Positions 16,639 to 25,149 of a stretch of DNA of 64,000 bases are shown piece after piece. The position numbers were made by a program, and so were the translations under genes. Each line of letters starts with the position of its first letter. Position 1 is the first letter of the stretch. Under the pieces are notes generated by a model. It had not been told where the DNA came from. It saw only the letters and a program-made list of their open reading frames with translations, and ran no database searches. Source of the stretch: an uncultured Ruminococcus sp. (lineage in GTDB: Bacteria; Bacillota; Clostridia; Lachnospirales; Lachnospiraceae); contig FMEL01000010.1 of NCBI GenBank assembly GCA_900066355.1, forward strand, positions 62,001 through 126,000, read 5' to 3'.

Positions 16639-17868
16639 TTATTTATTTACTACGGCAATCTTAAGACCTGTCATAGCCAGGTTTGTCTCAAGCGCTTCGT
16701 TGATCTGCTCAAGCGGGAATTTGTGTGTGATCAGATCAGACATCGGCAATCCGATTGCTTTTGCTCTCTTCAGGAAATCAAATGTTGTTGCATAGTCTCT
16801 GAGGTTGTATACCCAGGAACCAACAAGGTTGATTTCTTTGGAGCAAAGGTCGAAGTGTGGGTTGATTGTTGCATCTCCACCATTGATGAAGAATCCAAGT
16901 TCGCAAAGTCCACCGCCGTTGCGGATGAATTTGTAGATGTTTGCATGTGCATGCGGGTTACCTGTGCACTGGAATGCAAAGTCTGCAAGATGTCCGTCCT
17001 GAGCTGCTTTAACGCCCTCTGTAAGAGCTTCGATACCCTGGAACTGTGTGAAATCTACTGTTGTGTTAGCACCCATCTTCTTGGCAAATTCAAGACGTTT
17101 TGCATTTCCGTCTACTGCGCAGATGTTCTGAACACCCATGGTGTGAAGAACTGCGATACAGATCAGACCGATCGGTCCGCATCCCTGTACAACAACTCTG
17201 CTGTTGAATTTGAGGATACCTGTTGTTTTTGCTCTTTCTACTGCATGTACAAGTACTGCACATGGCTCGATAAGGATACGGGAATCCAGATCCAGATCAC
17301 TTACGTTAAAGAATGTGGAACCGAATTTTCCGCCTCTGATGAAGATGTAATCAGCGAACCATCCGTTGAATTTAACATCATCATCCGGAAGAAGTCCGTA
17401 AACATCAGCGCCGCCAACGTTTTTCTTGTTGAGGTCGAACATTGTGATTTCCGGATCATCTTTGAAGATCATACATGTAACAACTTTATCACCGATCTTA
17501 ACCGGTTTACCAGCTGTATCAACTTTAACGTTTTTACCCATAGCTACGATCTCACCTGTTCCTTCGTGTCCGAGAACAACCGGGATCAGACCGAATGGGT
17601 CATTTTTGTATTCGTGAGCATCTGTACCACAAACGCCACAGCCTTCTACTTTAACAAGGATATCGTCGTCACCGACTTCCGGAAGCGGATATTCCTGAAG
17701 TTCGAAGTGTTTCTTTTCTGTCATCATTGCAACTCTTGCTGTTTTCGGGATTCCACCCTGAGCCGGAGCTGCCGGTGCAGCTGTCTGAGCTGCTGCAGGT
17801 GCTGTTCCGGTCATTCCGGAGAGAACCTGTTTTACAATTTCTTCAATATTTACATTGTTCATATCCAT
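16639..17868 (-). CDS. Zinc-type (MDR) alcohol dehydrogenase with encapsulation peptide
   Basis: The 409 residues start with an amphipathic helix (NIEEIVKQVLSGM, about 7-19) and an Ala/Pro/Gln linker (22-40), a classic encapsulation tag. An MDR dehydrogenase follows, with catalytic zinc ligands C80 and H101/E102 (LGHEG) and a Rossmann GCGPIG (229-234). The four-Cys structural zinc lobe is absent; about 132-165 has a single Cys. Likely roles are reduction of lactaldehyde to 1,2-propanediol, or propanol formation alongside PduQ. The family position does not decide the substrate. It follows pduP by 18 bp. Confidence 0.85.
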   Translation of the reverse strand: MDMNNVNIEEIVKQVLSGMTGTAPAAAQTAAPAAPAQGGIPKTARVAMMTEKKHFELQEYPLPEVGDDDILVKVEGCGVCGTDAHEYKNDPFGLIPVVLGHEGTGEIVAMGKNVKVDTAGKPVKIGDKVVTCMIFKDDPEITMFDLNKKNVGGADVYGLLPDDDVKFNGWFADYIFIRGGKFGSTFFNVSDLDLDSRILIEPCAVLVHAVERAKTTGILKFNSRVVVQGCGPIGLICIAVLHTMGVQNICAVDGNAKRLEFAKKMGANTTVDFTQFQGIEALTEGVKAAQDGHLADFAFQCTGNPHAHANIYKFIRNGGGLCELGFFINGGDATINPHFDLCSKEINLVGSWVYNLRDYATTFDFLKRAKAIGLPMSDLITHKFPLEQINEALETNLAMTGLKIAVVNK

Positions 17869-17886
17869 TTTAAACTTTCCTCCTGA

Positions 17887-19275
17887 TTAGCGAATGCAAA
17901 GGCTGTCAGACATTACGCAGCGTCTTCTCTTTGTAAAGGTGCTTGCACTTGTAAGTCCTTCACCTGTACGACTTGCGATTGTAAATGTACAGTATCCTTC
18001 TCCACCGAATCCAAGTGCAGAATAGGACGGGCCGTTCTTAACAAGGATTGCTGTGTCGATTGCTTTCGCATATTTGGTAATATTATCAATGTTTTTGGAA
18101 TGGATGTGTGCTGAATGACGGTTGCCATGCTCAAGCCATACAGCCTGTTCTACAGCATCATCGAAATCTCTTGCTCTTACAATACCAAGGATCGGCATCA
18201 TAAGCTCTGTTGTGATCAGCGGATGTTCCTTCGGTCCTTCGAAGATAATGCAGCGGGTATTTGCCGGTGCGTTTACTCCGATCATGGAAAGAAGTGTCTT
18301 AGCGTCACGTCCAACACATTTACGGTTCAATTTGCCGCCTGCCAGAACAACTTCTGTCAGTTTATCCTGCTCTTCTTTGGAAGCAAGGTAACAGTCATTT
18401 TCTGTCAGCATGTAGTGCATCAGTTCATCTACTACAGAAGATACAGCTACAACTTCCTTCTCTGCGATACATGGAAGGTTGTTGTCGAATGTACATCCAT
18501 TTACAATGTCCTGAGCTGCTTTACGGATATCTGCTGTCTCATCAACAACTGCCGGTGGGTTACCTGCGCCAGCTCCGATTCCTCTCTTACCTGAGGAAAG
18601 AACTGCTGTAACAACACCAGGGCCACCTGTTGCAGCGATCAGCGGAATATCTTTATGTTTCATCATAATATTGCTTGTTTCAAGCGTAGGTTTCTCTACT
18701 GTTACGGCAATGTTGTCCGGGCCGCCTGCTTCAAGAGAAGCTTCGTTTACCAGATTGATTGCGAAAATAGAGGTTTTGATTGCTGCCGGATGCGGGTTAA
18801 ATACTACTGTATTTCCGCCTGCCAGCATACCAATTGTATTACAGAGTACTGTTTCACTCGGGTTGGTACATGGTGTGATCGCACCGATTACACCAAACGG
18901 TCCCATCTCGATCAGAGTCAGTCCTCTGTCTCCTGACCATGCAGTTGTTGTGATATCTTCAGTACCAGGTGTCTTGTCTGCTACCAGATGATGTTTCAGG
19001 ATCTTGTCCCCTACGTTACCCATTCCTGTCTCATCAACGCCCATACGAGCCATAACTTCTGCATTTTCTTTGATTTTTTTACGGATGCAGGTGATGATTT
19101 TTTCTCTCTGATCCATGGACATTTTCTTAACGATCAGTTCTGCTTTTTTAGCAGCTTCGATCGCATCATTCATTTCTTTGAAAACGCCATGTTTTCCTGT
19201 CGGAGCATCTGCAATCTGCATTTTTGCCATTACTTCCTGTACAATATCCTGTACCATGCTCTCACTGATTGGCAT
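17887..19275 (-). CDS. pduP: CoA-acylating propionaldehyde dehydrogenase PduP
   Basis: A 462-residue aldehyde dehydrogenase that oxidises propionaldehyde to propionyl-CoA with NAD+ in the microcompartment lumen. The catalytic C269 sits in FDNNLPCIAEK, the PduP/EutE signature, and ATGGPGVV (215-222) belongs to the cofactor site. Residues 1-20 (ISESMVQDIVQEVMAKMQI) form the expected amphipathic encapsulation helix, followed by a short linker. AAAGGAGG lies 8 bases before the ATG. It sits between fucA and the zinc alcohol dehydrogenase. Confidence 0.95.
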   Translation of the reverse strand: MPISESMVQDIVQEVMAKMQIADAPTGKHGVFKEMNDAIEAAKKAELIVKKMSMDQREKIITCIRKKIKENAEVMARMGVDETGMGNVGDKILKHHLVADKTPGTEDITTTAWSGDRGLTLIEMGPFGVIGAITPCTNPSETVLCNTIGMLAGGNTVVFNPHPAAIKTSIFAINLVNEASLEAGGPDNIAVTVEKPTLETSNIMMKHKDIPLIAATGGPGVVTAVLSSGKRGIGAGAGNPPAVVDETADIRKAAQDIVNGCTFDNNLPCIAEKEVVAVSSVVDELMHYMLTENDCYLASKEEQDKLTEVVLAGGKLNRKCVGRDAKTLLSMIGVNAPANTRCIIFEGPKEHPLITTELMMPILGIVRARDFDDAVEQAVWLEHGNRHSAHIHSKNIDNITKYAKAIDTAILVKNGPSYSALGFGGEGYCTFTIASRTGEGLTSASTFTKRRRCVMSDSLCIR

Positions 19276-19317
19276 GAGATTGTCCTCCTTTAATGTCTAC
19301 CTTATCTGGTTTTTAGA

Positions 19318-20187
19318 TTATTTCAGCCCAAGCTGTGCCATAACCTGTTTTGTGATGTTTGCAACCAGTTCTGCATCAGCGTTTCCAGCTGCCGGAGCTG
19401 CTTCTTTTGAACAGTCACCACCAACGAAATCATACTGATATCCTGGGAACTGTTTGTAATCTTCATTGTGGCAAGCACCGCCGCAGTTATGACAGTTAAC
19501 ACCGTCTTTGTTCTGGCAAAGGCTTGCAGGATGTTTTCCTGGCATACCAAATTTACGACGGATTTCATACAGTTTCTTGATGTTTTCTTTATCGAATTCC
19601 TTCGGGCCGCCGAGCAGTTTGCTCTGATACAGAAGCTGTGCGTAGAATTCTACAGATTCCATCTTCATGTATGCAGCGTTCAGGTCTGTGCTCCATGTAA
19701 GAGCTCCGTGGTTCTCAAGAAGAACTGCATCGAAGTATGGAAGATATTTTTCAAGGTTGTCCGGAATTTCCATTGTGGAAGGTGTACCGTACTCAGCGAT
19801 CGGGACGCATCCAAGAGCGATAACTGCTTCTGGCATGATCGGCTGTGTAAGCGGGATACCAGCGATAGCAAAAGATGTAGCATAGATTGGATGAGCATGT
19901 ACTACAGATCCTACGTCTGGTCTCTTCTGATATACTCTCATATGCATTTTGATCTCAGAAGATGGTTTGAATCCCGGGTTAGCCTGGATTACGTTACCCT
20001 GAGCATCTACTTTACAGATGAACTCCGGTGTCATAAATCCTTTGGATACACCTGTTGGTGTGCAGAGGAATTCGTTGTCATTCAGTTTTACGGAGATGTT
20101 TCCGTCGTTTGCTGCAACCATGTTACGGTTGTAGATACGTCTTCCGATGTCACAGATCTGTTTTTTGATTTCAAATTCGTTTACCAT
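19318..20187 (-). CDS. fucA: L-fuculose-1-phosphate aldolase with Cys-rich insert and C-terminal encapsulation helix
   Basis: Residues 1-215 are a class II aldolase/adducin-fold FucA that splits fuculose-1-phosphate to L-lactaldehyde and dihydroxyacetone phosphate: E78, H97 and H99 (VHAHP) and H160 (ENHGA). E. coli FucA is about 215 residues; this one has 289. The extension holds a cysteine cluster (C224, C232, C235, C239, with H240) and ends in an Ala/Pro linker and an amphipathic helix (DAELVANITKQVMAQLGLK) that resembles the encapsulation tags of PduP and the zinc alcohol dehydrogenase. It is the first gene of the second microcompartment transcription unit. Confidence 0.93.
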   Translation of the reverse strand: MVNEFEIKKQICDIGRRIYNRNMVAANDGNISVKLNDNEFLCTPTGVSKGFMTPEFICKVDAQGNVIQANPGFKPSSEIKMHMRVYQKRPDVGSVVHAHPIYATSFAIAGIPLTQPIMPEAVIALGCVPIAEYGTPSTMEIPDNLEKYLPYFDAVLLENHGALTWSTDLNAAYMKMESVEFYAQLLYQSKLLGGPKEFDKENIKKLYEIRRKFGMPGKHPASLCQNKDGVNCHNCGGACHNEDYKQFPGYQYDFVGGDCSKEAAPAAGNADAELVANITKQVMAQLGLK

Positions 20188-20285
20188 GCTTATTTTCCTC
20201 CTAAAGCAATTTGGTTTTGCTTCTGTCCTTCTACTATATTAACAGTAAAAGACAGCCGCAGGTTTTTTATTTTATTTCTAAGGAG

Positions 20286-20314
20286 ATTTTACTCCCTATA
20301 AACGAGATTGTCAA
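20286..20314 (-). promoter_or_regulatory. Promoter of the fucA-pdu operon
   Basis: On the minus strand TTGACA (20309-20314), a 17-bp spacer and TAAAAT (20286-20291) lie about 100 bp before fucA. It is close to the sigma-A consensus. Confidence 0.85.
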
Positions 20315-20323
20315 GAATTTATC

Positions 20324-20373
20324 GTTGTTTCTTGTTGTTTTTGTTGTGAAAAAAATGTTGTTTTTGTTGTTTT
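20324..20373 (-). promoter_or_regulatory. A/C-rich repeat operators upstream of the fucA promoter
   Basis: Reading the minus strand, CAACAAAAACAACA-type units recur at about 10-12 bp spacing immediately upstream of the -35 box. Similar units precede the diol dehydratase promoter. Direct repeats of this kind suit a DeoR-family protein, and one is encoded in the operon. Confidence 0.6.
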
Positions 20374-20377
20374 TCGA

Positions 20378-21169
20378 TCATCCACCAATCTGAACGTGTA
20401 AAGAACTTACGGATTCTGCTGCTTTCTTCAATGTCTCCATATGTTCTTTCGTCGGCGGCAGGATTCCTTCCATTAAATATGGTCTGCCAAGACCGATGTA
20501 CTTATCCTGTCCGAGGCGGTGATACGGAAGCAGGTGAAGCTGTTCCACACCCGGAAGGGTATTGGCAAAACGTGCAATTCCCTGGATTTCCTCGATCGTA
20601 TCATTAAACGTCGGAATAACCGGAACGCGGATGATAAGTTTGCATTTACCTGAAAGTGCAACCTTGCGGGCATTTTCCATCATCAGATCATTCGGTCTGC
20701 CGGTAAACTCCTTGTGTTTCGCCGGATTGGTATGTTTGATGTCCATCAGATAAAGATCAAGATACGGCAAAATCGTCTCGATCGTCTCAAACGGAGCACA
20801 TGCCATACTCTCGAGCGCAGTATTGAGCCCATGTTCCTTGGCTGCGCGGAGAAGATCCCTCGCAAATTCAGGCTGGCAGAGGCTCTCGCCTCCGGAAAGA
20901 GTAAGTCCTCCTCCGGAGCGCCAGTAATATGGCCTGTCCTCCTCAACAACCTTGATCATTTCTTCTACAGTCACATCCCTGCCGATCACTTTATCCTCAC
21001 CAAGTACTTTCATCGTCTGGATTTTGTATTCCTGTGATTCCGGATTACAGCACCAGCGGCATCGAAGTACACAGCCTTTCAGAAAAACGATCGTACGGAT
21101 TCCCGGACCATCATGAACAGAATAACGCTGGATATCGAAAATACGACCTTTTGTCTGTAAATAATCCAT
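20378..21169 (-). CDS. Glycyl radical enzyme activase (radical SAM)
   Basis: The 263-residue protein installs the glycyl radical on the diol dehydratase using S-adenosylmethionine. It has the radical SAM cluster motif C33-x3-C37-x2-C40 and the LSGGES segment. Between the cluster motif and LSGGE there are only about 50 residues with no cysteine array. It therefore lacks the two-cluster ferredoxin insert found in many diol/glycerol dehydratase activases and is compact like PflA. It starts 12 bp after the dehydratase stop, so the two are cotranscribed. Confidence 0.9.
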   Translation of the reverse strand: MDYLQTKGRIFDIQRYSVHDGPGIRTIVFLKGCVLRCRWCCNPESQEYKIQTMKVLGEDKVIGRDVTVEEMIKVVEEDRPYYWRSGGGLTLSGGESLCQPEFARDLLRAAKEHGLNTALESMACAPFETIETILPYLDLYLMDIKHTNPAKHKEFTGRPNDLMMENARKVALSGKCKLIIRVPVIPTFNDTIEEIQGIARFANTLPGVEQLHLLPYHRLGQDKYIGLGRPYLMEGILPPTKEHMETLKKAAESVSSLHVQIGG

Positions 21170-21181
21170 AATCTTTTCCTT

Positions 21182-23701
21182 TTAGAAGCCCTGTTCTGTA
21201 CGTCTGATGATATCGTCCTGAAGGGAACGTGACAGAGTTGTAAACAATGCGCTGTATCCGGCAACGCGTACAACCAGGTGTGCGTAATTTTCCGGATGCT
21301 TCTGAGCATCAAGTAATGTCTCTCTATCAACTACGTTGAACTGCATATGCATACCCTTCTGATCAAAGAAGGTACGGATCAGTGCAACAAATTTTTCCAG
21401 ACCTTCTCTGCCTGCAAGTGCAGACGGATGGAACTTCTGGTTAAACAGTGTTCCGTTGGATACGATGAAGTGATCCAGTCGGGAAACAGAAGTTGCTGCT
21501 GCAGTTGGTCCCTTGACATCCTTTCCTGCGGATGGTGAAACACCATCAGCTACCGGTGTATGTGCATAACGTCCATCCGGTGTAGCTCCTGTCTGTCCGC
21601 CAAGCGGTACGTTTGCAGATACCGGGTAAAGTCCTGCCTGATAATGACCGCCACGTGGATTCATGTATTTCTGTAGCGGGCGGCTGTATGTATAAGCAAC
21701 ATCTCTTGCAAAATAATCCACATCGTCGATTGCATTACCAAACTTCGGAACTTCATCGATCATATGATGGATCTCTGTAAATCTGCGAAGCTGATCTTCG
21801 GTAGGTTTCAGTCTCATAACAGTCTGAAGAACTGCCTTTGCAGTGTCCGTATTTACTGCCATGCCTGCGTCCTGCATTCCCTTAAGGATCATTTCCGACA
21901 TATCAGAAACGGACTGCTGATCCAGACCCTTGTCATAGTTCCATGCCAGAGCCTGTTTGTACTCTTCCATAGATACTTTCTTATCTTCGTATACAAGCTT
22001 ACGGATCGCATATAAAGAATCAGCCATGTTCGCAATACCGAATCCCTGCGGACCGGTAAAGTTATAAACAGCTCCGCCTTCCTGTACGGAAAGGCCTCTG
22101 CTGAGACAGTCATCCACCATACAGGATTCATATGGAAGTGGTACTCTCTCTGCATGCGCCACATCGATCGCATTGTCGGCATTGACCATCAGGGAAATAC
22201 AGTATTCCATTTGTTTCTTGTATGCATCAAAGAATTCTTCGAATGTTGTCATTTTGGTAACATCACCGGTCTGGATACCAACCAGTTCGCCCTTGTCCAT
22301 ACCATTGGAGAATACGAGTTCAAGCGGGCGGCACATATTGAAGAACGCTGCATCGTGCCATCCGTCTGTCTTACCTGCTTTCTGTGGTTCTACACATCCG
22401 ATGATATTGTATTCTCTCGCATCTTCCAGAGTAAGTCCTCTGTTCTGTAATGCCGGAATAATAACTTCATCATTGTAATATGCCGGAAGTCCGATACCGG
22501 TTCTGGTAAGCTCAGCTGCCTTGATCAGCAGTTCATGCGGAGAACCGTTCCATACTCGGATGGAAAGAGACGGCATCGGCAGATGTACATGCATGGATGC
22601 AAGAATACACATAACAGAAAGATCATTTGTCACGTCGTTTCCGTATTTGTCCTGTCCGCCTACGATCAGGTTCTGGAAAAGGCTGTAGCCTGCAAATCCC
22701 TCTGCTGATGCTGCATCACGTACTTTGTTAAGGTCGTTGAGTTTGACCCAGATACAGTCAAGGAGTTCCTGTGCTGCTTCTCTGGTAATAACACCCTTAT
22801 CAATGTCTGCTTTGTAATAAGGATACATATACTGATCAAAACGTCCCGGTGAAATAGAATGTCCGCTGGATTCAACCTGCAGAAGCTGCTGTACAAACCA
22901 GAAGGACTGACATGCCTCGTAGAAGCTGGTCGCTCCGTTTGCCGGAACACGGCTGCAGTTCTCTGAGATCTGTAAAAGTTCCTGTTTACGTACCGGGTCT
23001 GTACATTCTGCTGCCATCTGAGATGCCAGTTCAGCATAACGCTCTGCATACTCGATAACTGCCTGGCAGGAAACGATCACGGCATTAAGGAAATGGCTCT
23101 TCTTTGCATAATTGCCATCGCCAACCTGACATTTCTCCAGCTCTGCACGGGCTTTATCAATGATGCCTTTATAACCGATTGCAAGAACTTCTTCATATTT
23201 AACAGTTACATGCCCTACACCGTTGTAGAAATAGTTACCCGGTGTAAAAATGTTGTGCTCAATTGCTTTGATTGCCTCAGGAGCCATATAGGATGTAGCA
23301 AGTTCGCTGGAGGTTTTGCCCTTCCAGTATTTATGTACTTCTCTCAGCTCTGCTTTGGTCTCTTCAGCAATGTAAAACGGATCCGCTGTTCTTGTTGCAA
23401 CAGTATCCAGTTCATCCTCCAGCCACTGGTAAGAAAATTCCGGGAATGTCTGGCATCCTCTCGGTGCGATCGTGCTGCTTCCTACGATCAGCTCATTATC
23501 ACGAATGATAATCGGAATATTCCGAAGAATGTGAGCAAAAGCTTCCGCGCGTCTGGTAATCACCGGCTGCCCTTCGGTAGCCTTATAGGATTCCGTAATC
23601 AGTTTTGCTCTGGCAGATTCGATCACCGGCATCTTTGCATAAAGTGCTTTGATCAGCTTCGGGATTCTGGATGATTTTGGAATGTCTGTGGTATTAAACA
23701 T
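21182..23701 (-). CDS. B12-independent glycyl radical 1,2-propanediol dehydratase
   Basis: The 839-residue glycyl radical enzyme dehydrates a diol to an aldehyde. It has the active-site IGCVEPQ with thiyl C436 and base E438, and a C-terminal RVAGYSALF with radical G815. GCVE is shared by glycerol and propanediol dehydratases and choline lyase; the fucA, PduP and PduQ context points to (S)-1,2-propanediol. The start at 23701 is preferred because AAGGAG is 10 bases away; a GTG two codons upstream lies too close. There is no clear N-terminal encapsulation extension. It forms its own unit with the activase. Confidence 0.92.
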   Translation of the reverse strand: MFNTTDIPKSSRIPKLIKALYAKMPVIESARAKLITESYKATEGQPVITRRAEAFAHILRNIPIIIRDNELIVGSSTIAPRGCQTFPEFSYQWLEDELDTVATRTADPFYIAEETKAELREVHKYWKGKTSSELATSYMAPEAIKAIEHNIFTPGNYFYNGVGHVTVKYEEVLAIGYKGIIDKARAELEKCQVGDGNYAKKSHFLNAVIVSCQAVIEYAERYAELASQMAAECTDPVRKQELLQISENCSRVPANGATSFYEACQSFWFVQQLLQVESSGHSISPGRFDQYMYPYYKADIDKGVITREAAQELLDCIWVKLNDLNKVRDAASAEGFAGYSLFQNLIVGGQDKYGNDVTNDLSVMCILASMHVHLPMPSLSIRVWNGSPHELLIKAAELTRTGIGLPAYYNDEVIIPALQNRGLTLEDAREYNIIGCVEPQKAGKTDGWHDAAFFNMCRPLELVFSNGMDKGELVGIQTGDVTKMTTFEEFFDAYKKQMEYCISLMVNADNAIDVAHAERVPLPYESCMVDDCLSRGLSVQEGGAVYNFTGPQGFGIANMADSLYAIRKLVYEDKKVSMEEYKQALAWNYDKGLDQQSVSDMSEMILKGMQDAGMAVNTDTAKAVLQTVMRLKPTEDQLRRFTEIHHMIDEVPKFGNAIDDVDYFARDVAYTYSRPLQKYMNPRGGHYQAGLYPVSANVPLGGQTGATPDGRYAHTPVADGVSPSAGKDVKGPTAAATSVSRLDHFIVSNGTLFNQKFHPSALAGREGLEKFVALIRTFFDQKGMHMQFNVVDRETLLDAQKHPENYAHLVVRVAGYSALFTTLSRSLQDDIIRRTEQGF

Positions 23702-23791
23702 CTCCACACTTCTCCTTTCTCATGGTGTCTAAAAAACGCCATATCTCATATGTATCAGAAGGCGCTGAGACGCCACGATTCATATAAAGTC

Positions 23792-23820
23792 ATTATACCT
23801 TACAAGCTTTTATATGTCAA
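23792..23820 (-). promoter_or_regulatory. Promoter of the diol dehydratase-activase unit
   Basis: On the minus strand TTGACA (23815-23820), a 17-bp spacer and TATAAT (23792-23797) form a perfect sigma-A consensus, implying a strong promoter that needs repression. Confidence 0.9.
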
Positions 23821-23905
23821 CAAAATCCAACATTATTTATTTGTTTTTTATGCGGTTTTTGTTGTGGTTTTTGTTGGTTTTATGTTGGTTTTTGTTTGAA
23901 GTCTT
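23821..23905 (-). promoter_or_regulatory. Phased A/C-rich repeats upstream of the diol dehydratase promoter
   Basis: On the minus strand AAAACCAACAT-like units follow one another every 10-11 bp for about 60 bp up to the -35 box. They resemble the repeats at 20324-20373. The DNA-helix phasing suggests a row of binding sites on one face. Confidence 0.6.
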
Positions 23906-24018
23906 ATTTTCGGGTTGACTTTTCAAGAACAGACTGCCATACTGGTTTTAGAAGATTTTATATTGTATTCAAAGTTCGAATTATATAAAAAATTAATTCC
24001 TTGAAAGGGGGATTTTTG

Positions 24019-24732
24019 ATGTATCTTTCTGATATACATACGCATTCGATTGCAAGCGGACATGGAACGTCCTGTACCATCTCAGACATGGCAAAAGCTG
24101 CTTCTAAAAAAGGCCTGAAACTGCTCGGCATCACGGATCACGGTCCGGGAACACTTGCCGCAGGAACTTCTTCTTATTTCAGGAGTCTTACCTACGCGCC
24201 GAAAAAGAGATTTGGGATTGAGCTTTTATTTGGAGCAGAATTAAATATTCTGGATACGGAGGGGCATCTGGATCTGAATGACGAACTGCTCAGCGAACTG
24301 GATTATGCAATCGCAAGTATGCATGCGCAGAATTATAAGAGTGGTACTGTCGAGGAAAATACGAGTGCTTATCTGAATGCAATGAGGCATCCCTGTGTAA
24401 AGGTGCTTGGGCATTGTGATAATCCTGCTTTTCCGGTAGATTATGAAACGTTGGCTTTCGGTGCAAAGGAATATGGGGTGATTTTTGAGATTAACGAAGC
24501 TTCACTGATGCCTGACGGATATCGCGGGGATACACGGGCTAATAATAAAGAGATTTTAAGATGCTGCAGGAAGCTTGAGATTCCGATCGTGCTGTCGAGT
24601 GACAGTCATGGGGCAGAGCATGTCGGGGAGTTTACGTATGGGGCGGAGTTTGTACATGAGATGATGTTCCCCGAAAGATTGATATTAAATAATGATATTC
24701 CCCGGTTGAAGATGATACTGAGTGAGAGGTGA
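24019..24732 (+). CDS. PHP-domain phosphatase/hydrolase, YcdX-like
   Basis: The 237-residue protein is a PHP-fold metal-dependent hydrolase. Metal ligands are evident in DIHTHSIASGHG (H7, H9, H15), GITDHGPG, ASMHAQ, LGHCDNPAF and SSDSHGAEHVG. YcdX-type proteins are phosphatases of uncertain substrate. The ATG at 24019 is preceded by AAAGGGGG; a TTG six codons earlier overlaps that site. Its last ~35 bp are duplicated at 26508-26542, beyond the neighbouring leucine-rich-repeat gene. Confidence 0.88.
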   Translation: MYLSDIHTHSIASGHGTSCTISDMAKAASKKGLKLLGITDHGPGTLAAGTSSYFRSLTYAPKKRFGIELLFGAELNILDTEGHLDLNDELLSELDYAIASMHAQNYKSGTVEENTSAYLNAMRHPCVKVLGHCDNPAFPVDYETLAFGAKEYGVIFEINEASLMPDGYRGDTRANNKEILRCCRKLEIPIVLSSDSHGAEHVGEFTYGAEFVHEMMFPERLILNNDIPRLKMILSER

Positions 24733-25121
24733 ATAAATCTTCCCATCTAAAGAGAACGGCATTCAAAGTGATTTGTATTATATAACGAAAAAGAGAACAA
24801 CATCCTGTTTCATTGACACGCTGCATTTCCGGATTCTTCCCGCGCATCTATGGATGACTGCTTTTGCAAACTCGCACCATCCGGTGCTCAGACAGTGCAA
24901 CGCAGCCATCATTAGCGCAGTCAGAATCTGCGGAAATTTACTAGGTCAATTCATCAGGATGTTGTTTCTTTTTTCTGTGTATAAGAATATTTAATAATTT
25001 TAGGCAAATATCCTTTTCACCTATAGATTATTATAATTTTATACCGTTCATTTCTCTTCTCTTATTTTCCGTATCATCTTTGTGATGCCACCACGCCCCG
25101 TGGGTGGACTGCAGCCTTCGG
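24698..25121. repeat. Direct repeat, left copy (flanks the BspA-like gene)
   Basis: From TTCCCCGGTTGAAG inside the end of the PHP gene through to a GCAGCC/GGCTGC hairpin near 25110, this tract matches 26508-26922 at an offset of about 1.81 kb. The first ~290 bp are nearly identical, then there is a divergent middle and a second conserved block (TGATGCCACCAC...). It contains no convincing gene of its own. Confidence 0.85.
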
Positions 25122-25149
25122 CTGCTATAAGAACCATATTGGGGAATGT

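Noticed and set aside
16453..17886. Long plus-strand ORF (477 codons) opposite the zinc alcohol dehydrogenase
   Set aside because: Antisense shadow of a clear dehydrogenase gene with biased composition.
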